A stretch of DNA of 64,000 bases. Origin: Massospora cicadina (Eukaryota > Entomophthoromycota > Entomophthoromycetes > Entomophthorales > Entomophthoraceae). Of this stretch, positions 59,951 to 64,000 are shown in pieces. Under the pieces are notes generated by a model. That model was not told the DNA's origin and did no database searches. It saw nothing but the letters and a program-made list of their open reading frames with translations. The number at the start of each line of letters is the position of its first letter. The stretch's first letter is position 1. The stretch lies in NCBI GenBank assembly GCA_022478985.1, contig JAKSZP010009315.1, positions 1-64,000 of the forward strand, read 5' to 3'. The position numbers and the translations under genes are program-made.

Positions 59951-61380
59951 GAAAAAAACTTGACAATGTTAACATTTTAATTTATATTGAAAAATTAAGG
60001 ATTACTTTTCCTTATCTATCCATAAAATCTAATTCAAACTTTAAATTTGGCTTTTTAGTACCATTATTTACTAATTAAACACTTTATTACAATAATTAAA
60101 GTGTGCATATGCAAATATTTTAATCAATTGAGTAAGAGTATGAGCAATTATCAATAGCAGAACGCCTATTGATAACATTTTGATTAAAGCTGGCATAGTT
60201 AATGAAGGTCTCTCTGGAGGTGGAGCTAGGCTGGGTAAGCTGGGGCCTTCACATGACGTGAATGAGGGCAGCCTGTGAAACATAGGTGAATATCAAACAC
60301 AAGAACCCAGAGAGGCACCACAGAAGGGTTTTGTAGTGGTTTGAAAGAGGTGTGGGATGGAAGCTATTGACTTTGATCCAAACTGTTCTTGCAGGTGCTT
60401 CCACTCTCCTTTGAGGGGAGGGGAATATGGCCAGGAAGGGGGGCAAGAGTCATGCATATTGTTTGTCACACTTCTCTCCTATGAGGCGAGGTGCTGAGAA
60501 AGCAGGTCTCAATGACAAGGGTGTGAAATTCCTGATTGGTTGTACTTTTACAACTGACTACAATAATCACCATGGTTTTCTAGGCAGGCTTGAAACCTGG
60601 ATAGTGGCCAGTAGCTTATGTGGCTTACACTGGTGCAGCAAAATATTAGAGCATTCATGTACTCAACTGACAGATCAATCTGAAAAGGATGCAACAATTC
60701 CTGCACAAAAGGGCCTGGAGAGTCAAACTTCCATTACAAAACAAACTGGAGAGACCAACTTCATAACAAGAAACAGCGGATGTGGCCCCCAATGTCCCAA
60801 AGGCTCCGATCTCCTTATCAGTAGTGACTGCTAATGAATTTAAAGTCAGAATTAAGCTTTTTTTAGCGGGGAACTCCAGCCCCTCATAAGATTTGATGGC
60901 AAGCATGATGGAGAGCCTCAAAAGGGTTCCCACCATAGAGGCGAAGACTGGGTGGTCTAAGAAGATGCTCATGGGCTGCGTAATTGAAGTGTGCAGGTTC
61001 GCCCCACTCCATATTTCAATTTTGGCTCCTGGTTTAAACTTATGACTTTCCACTTTTGTCTCAGAAGCAACAAGTTTTAGATGATAGTTTGAGCACCAAA
61101 AACAAAGAGGCCATATGTCTCAACATTGGCAATTAGATTGGAAACTTCATACTGAGGGACATTCCACCTGTTATCATCAGAGGTGCCATGATGTCTCAGC
61201 TGAAAGGCTTTGGCAGAGTGATCTAATTTTAAAAGAACAATTGAATAAAATATTTGAAGTAGAAGTATAGTAGATTTAAAAAGTTTAATGTAGGCTATGG
61301 GACTGCTTTTTGGAGTTAAACTTTTATATTCATATGAAGAGTTGCCTCATTCCGTTACTGTGGGGACCTGGAGTGACCTG
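59951..61380. other. Unclassified stretch with two opposed ORFs
   Basis: Contains a 135-codon plus ORF (60427-60834) and a 132-codon minus ORF (60655-61053) that overlap. The minus ORF has a more even protein composition (MESHKFKPGAKIEIWSGANL start) but no motif I recognise. Two short hairpins (CTCCTTTGAGGGGAG, CTCCTATGAGGCGAG) lie at 60406-60500. It may be part of LINE H or a separate insertion. Confidence 0.35.
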
Positions 61381-62354
61381 TGGTGCCGCTGAACAGGTGC
61401 TTCTTGTATGGCTTGAAGGGCGATGAGAGCTAAATGTCCTTAGGCTAAACCTTCTGAGGCAGCGGCCAAAACTAATGGGCATAGATAGTGGAAGCCACCC
61501 ATGGCGACCACAGAGAAAATGGAGCTAGATAAACAGAAGATGATAAAAAGTTAAACTGGGATGTCATCCAAGGAAAAGGAGGCGTCAGCGACTGGCAACG
61601 CCAATTAGGAGGTGGTGACCGAGGTGCTTTAAGCACCAGGAAGGTCATTCAGGAGTTAAAGCAGACTTAGAAGGCGCAGGAAGCTGCTATACTCCAAATC
61701 AAGCTTAACGGCGCTTTTTTTCAATCTACAAAGGACATCCTTGAGCAGGTCGCCTCTATAAAAGGATGGGGTTCACTCCATTAATTGATCATAAAGAGGC
61801 GAGCTACCACAATGGATGTAGGTGGGGTAAAGCGCTAGATCCATAAGGGAAGACGTTGGTAAGGGGGTGCTGCCTGCTAGCAATAGTGGGCCAACGCCTT
61901 CTGACCCAATGCCTCCAACTGAGGGGAGTGGTCAGTCGAGGACCCTGTAAGGCTAAGATTCTGGTGGATGCTATGACCAAGAAGCCACCACCCCAGACCA
62001 GTCTAGAAATGGAAACGGGAGAAGAACTGTGGTCTAACTAAACCAGCTGAGGTGGAAGAGGATGGGGACCCTAAAGTCTAACACAAAAGCATCTTCTTTT
62101 TCTAAAATATGATGATCAGGATTTAATTTGAAAAATTCGCGGGGTCAAAATGTCATCAGGCAGCATCAGTGAGTGAGACTCAGATTGCAATAACATGGGA
62201 TAGATACCAGCTTCCTCACTGAGACTAAGTACAAACATGGGGTGGAAGTGGATTGCTATTACCAAATTTCTTGAAACAATCATTTAATTCACAATTGGTG
62301 GATCAACCTAACTTGGACTCACCTTAGAGGAGGGAAAGAGGGAGGGGGAGAAAC

Positions 62355-62480
62355 CAAAGGGGGTATCTTGCTCTGGTGGGCGGACAAGGTTAAGGTGCTG
62401 GACAAAAGGGTATTAGTTCCAGGATAAGCAGTAGTAGTGTTGAATGGTTGACTGGATCAAAATCGTTGGTTACTATAAAC
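62355..62480 (+). pseudogene. LINE H endonuclease, N-terminal piece
   Basis: GGILLWWADKVKVLDKRVLV, then a stop and VVVL. This matches the GG(I/V)-L-W and core-strand pattern of APE-type LINE endonucleases. The frame is lost near 62480, where the inserted segment starts. Confidence 0.45.
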
Positions 62481-62484
62481 ACAA

Positions 62485-63335
62485 AATAACCTAAGTATGT
62501 CTGAACTTGGGATTTGTGGCCTAGCGATTTAACATAATAATATTTGACTATGATGACATGGGTTCGAGGGCTTTGTTGGTTAGGTCAGACTTAACATTAA
62601 GTTTTGACTTAATGACTTGGGAAAGTGGGCTTTTTTGGTTTATGTCAAAATTAGTAATTAATGTTAGTCAACTTTTTAATCGAATTGTTTACTAATTAGT
62701 GGTAAAAATCGCCTTGGTATGTGCTGCCAATTGCTTGTGAAAGAGAATCAGTTCAGCTATTTGCAGATGCATCTGAAACGCCATCTTGAGAATAATGACA
62801 TTATTTACACAGACTTTGAGGCCATACGAGATGCCCCAAGTCAAAGTATTTGTAGACCCTCAAACAAACATTTTACGTGTTCCTCTGGCCAAGTGCCATT
62901 GAAAATGAGACATCATGGGTAAGATGCGGTGAACATCAAGCCCTATAAATTATCTCTAAGTTGATACTAATAAGAGACAATCAACTATTACCACTAGTTT
63001 ATAGTTTAACTTATAAGCTTTTTGTGTTTAATACTTTTCCGTTGTATTTAGTTGAGAAATTACTTGGAATCAGAAAGATCAGGGCAGCGATCCATTGTCC
63101 AAGTAAATAACAGGAGAAAAAACTTTGAAGTGCTATTACCAAGGACTTATATTTTGAACTATAGTCACCATCTGGTCTATTGCCTTCACACAAAAGACGC
63201 TTGAAACTTCACCATACCGTAGAAGAAGAATAAGCCATCTGAAAAAGACCAAAATACAATAAGTAGTATCATTGTTTAGAGAGGAATCAAATTTGGTTAT
63301 TGGCATATAAGTGCCAAATTAAGAGTATAAAAAGA
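62485..63335 (+). other. About 850-bp insertion in the LINE H endonuclease
   Basis: Separates the two endonuclease pieces. Near its left end TGGCCTAGCG (62517-62526) resembles a pol III A-box and GGGTTCGAGGGC (about 62560-62571) a B-box, about 40 nt apart, so a second SINE type is possible. I found no clear duplication. ORF 62719-62922 has no motif. Confidence 0.35.
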
Positions 63336-63339
63336 AGGC

Positions 63340-64000
63340 TTTCTTCCTGAAGGTTGTCCTGAGGATCCAGGAGGAAGGCATTGGGGTGTCAGTAGTGCTG
63401 GGTGGGACATGAACTGTGTCTGCTTTATGGATGACAGGATTGGGGCTTTAGGCAACTGGAGTTCTGATTCTGTAGCCCACGAGTTAGCCAGTTTAATGAT
63501 TGACCTTGGCCTACTGGATGCGTGGAGAGTGGGCTGTGGTGAATAAGGAGACTGGTTGGAACCACATATAGGGCGATCATTTATACTGCACTGACCTTGT
63601 GTTGTGCACCAGCCTCTCCTGAGTCACTGCATATTGATCCTATGGAATCATGAACCAGGTGCTTCAGACCACAGGACCCTAAAACTGCAGATCAGTAAAC
63701 CTTGGGTTGCTTCTGCAAAGAGGAGGGATCTGGAGAATAAACCCTGATCTCCTAAAGTGGTCTCCACTTCAGGATTTTTTGAGGAAGAAAGTGAGAAGGT
63801 GGAGAAGCCAGATTAAGATGCCAGATGCACGAGTAAAATGGTTGCAGATGAAGGTTGATCTAAAGATGGCACGTAAAATCTTTGAGAGGTAGCTATGGAA
63901 CATGTGTTTGAGGTATGAAACATTAAATAAAGCTTTGAAAGTCCTGCAAGAAGGGTGCAGTCGTGGGCATCTGCCTACACGGACAAAGCAGAATTGTATG
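63340..64000 (+). pseudogene. LINE H endonuclease, C-terminal piece
   Basis: KAFFLKVVLRIQEEGIGVSV, then a GGTMNCV-like segment where GGDxN is expected, RIGALGNWSSDSVAHELASL, MIDLGLLDAWRVGCGE, stop, GDWLEPHIGRSFILH, EPGASDHRTLKLQISKP (the SDH catalytic motif) and GGIWRINPDLLKWSPLQDFL. The order is that of LINE endonucleases before RT. The 61-codon ORF at 63707-63892 is the tail of this domain. One TGA/TAA and small shifts interrupt it. Confidence 0.7.

Larger units (their letters stand above)
61400..64000 (+). mobile_element. LINE H, 3' part outside window
   Basis: An endonuclease domain split by an insertion, preceded by a possible ORF1 region (ATGGCGACCACAGAG at about 61501, charged and stop-ridden). 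Different from L1-L3. The RT would lie right of 64000. The left boundary is not defined. Confidence 0.55.

Noticed and set aside
60427..60834. 135-codon plus-strand ORF as a real gene
   Set aside because: It overlaps an equally long ORF on the other strand and has no recognisable domain.

Overview
This 64 kb window looks like transposon-dense eukaryotic DNA. I see no host gene, rRNA, bacterial operon or CRISPR array. Nearly everything traceable belongs to LTR retrotransposons of the Ty3/gypsy type, non-LTR retrotransposons (LINEs), two tRNA-derived SINEs and small unclassified insertions. The mix (chromodomain Ty3 elements with self-primer-like binding sites, LINEs with a zinc-knuckle ORF1 and a C-terminal zinc-binding motif, C-to-T type decay) fits a large-genome filamentous fungus best. 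That is an inference; I cannot name the species. All boundaries and comparisons were worked out by eye.

Layout. (1) Bases 1-5610: the right part of a chromodomain Ty3 element, A1 (+), carrying SINE copy 1. (2) Bases 5615-46803: one minus-strand Ty3 element, C, blown apart by later insertions. Its 3' LTR is at 5615-6352 and its 5' LTR at 46066-46803. LINE L1 (7570-12917) splits its integrase, and a whole plus-strand Ty3 element, D (14232-42329), splits its reverse transcriptase. D in turn holds F, an ORF1-only LINE-like insertion (18023-25841), and F holds the complete chromodomain element A2 (18355-24287, TSD AACCT). D also holds SINE copy 2 (29440-29726), LINE L2 (29975-35171) and, inside its 3' LTR, LINE L3 (36815-42038). 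A 148-bp hairpin-rich MITE-like insertion sits in C at 42399-42546. (3) Bases 46804-51905: AT-rich sequence with a 42-bp tandem repeat and a decayed minus-strand Ty3 pol, E. (4) Bases 51906-58676: complete element A3 (minus, TSD TAGAA). (5) Bases 58682-64000: a decayed gag (G), unclassified sequence, and another LINE (H) running off the window.

How the parts relate. A1, A2 and A3 are one family, with order gag, protease, RT, RNase H, integrase, chromodomain. A2 keeps the protease DTG and RT YMDD motifs. A1 and A3 share the same loss of both motifs although they sit at different sites, which suggests a defective lineage moved in trans. The 3' ends of the SINEs resemble the 3' ends of L1/L2/L3, which suggests these LINEs supplied the machinery for SINE movement. 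C, D, E and G are older and AT-rich, and the D stop codons examined can all be explained by C:G to T:A changes, like RIP or deamination of methylated cytosine. No element here has an uninterrupted full set of ORFs.
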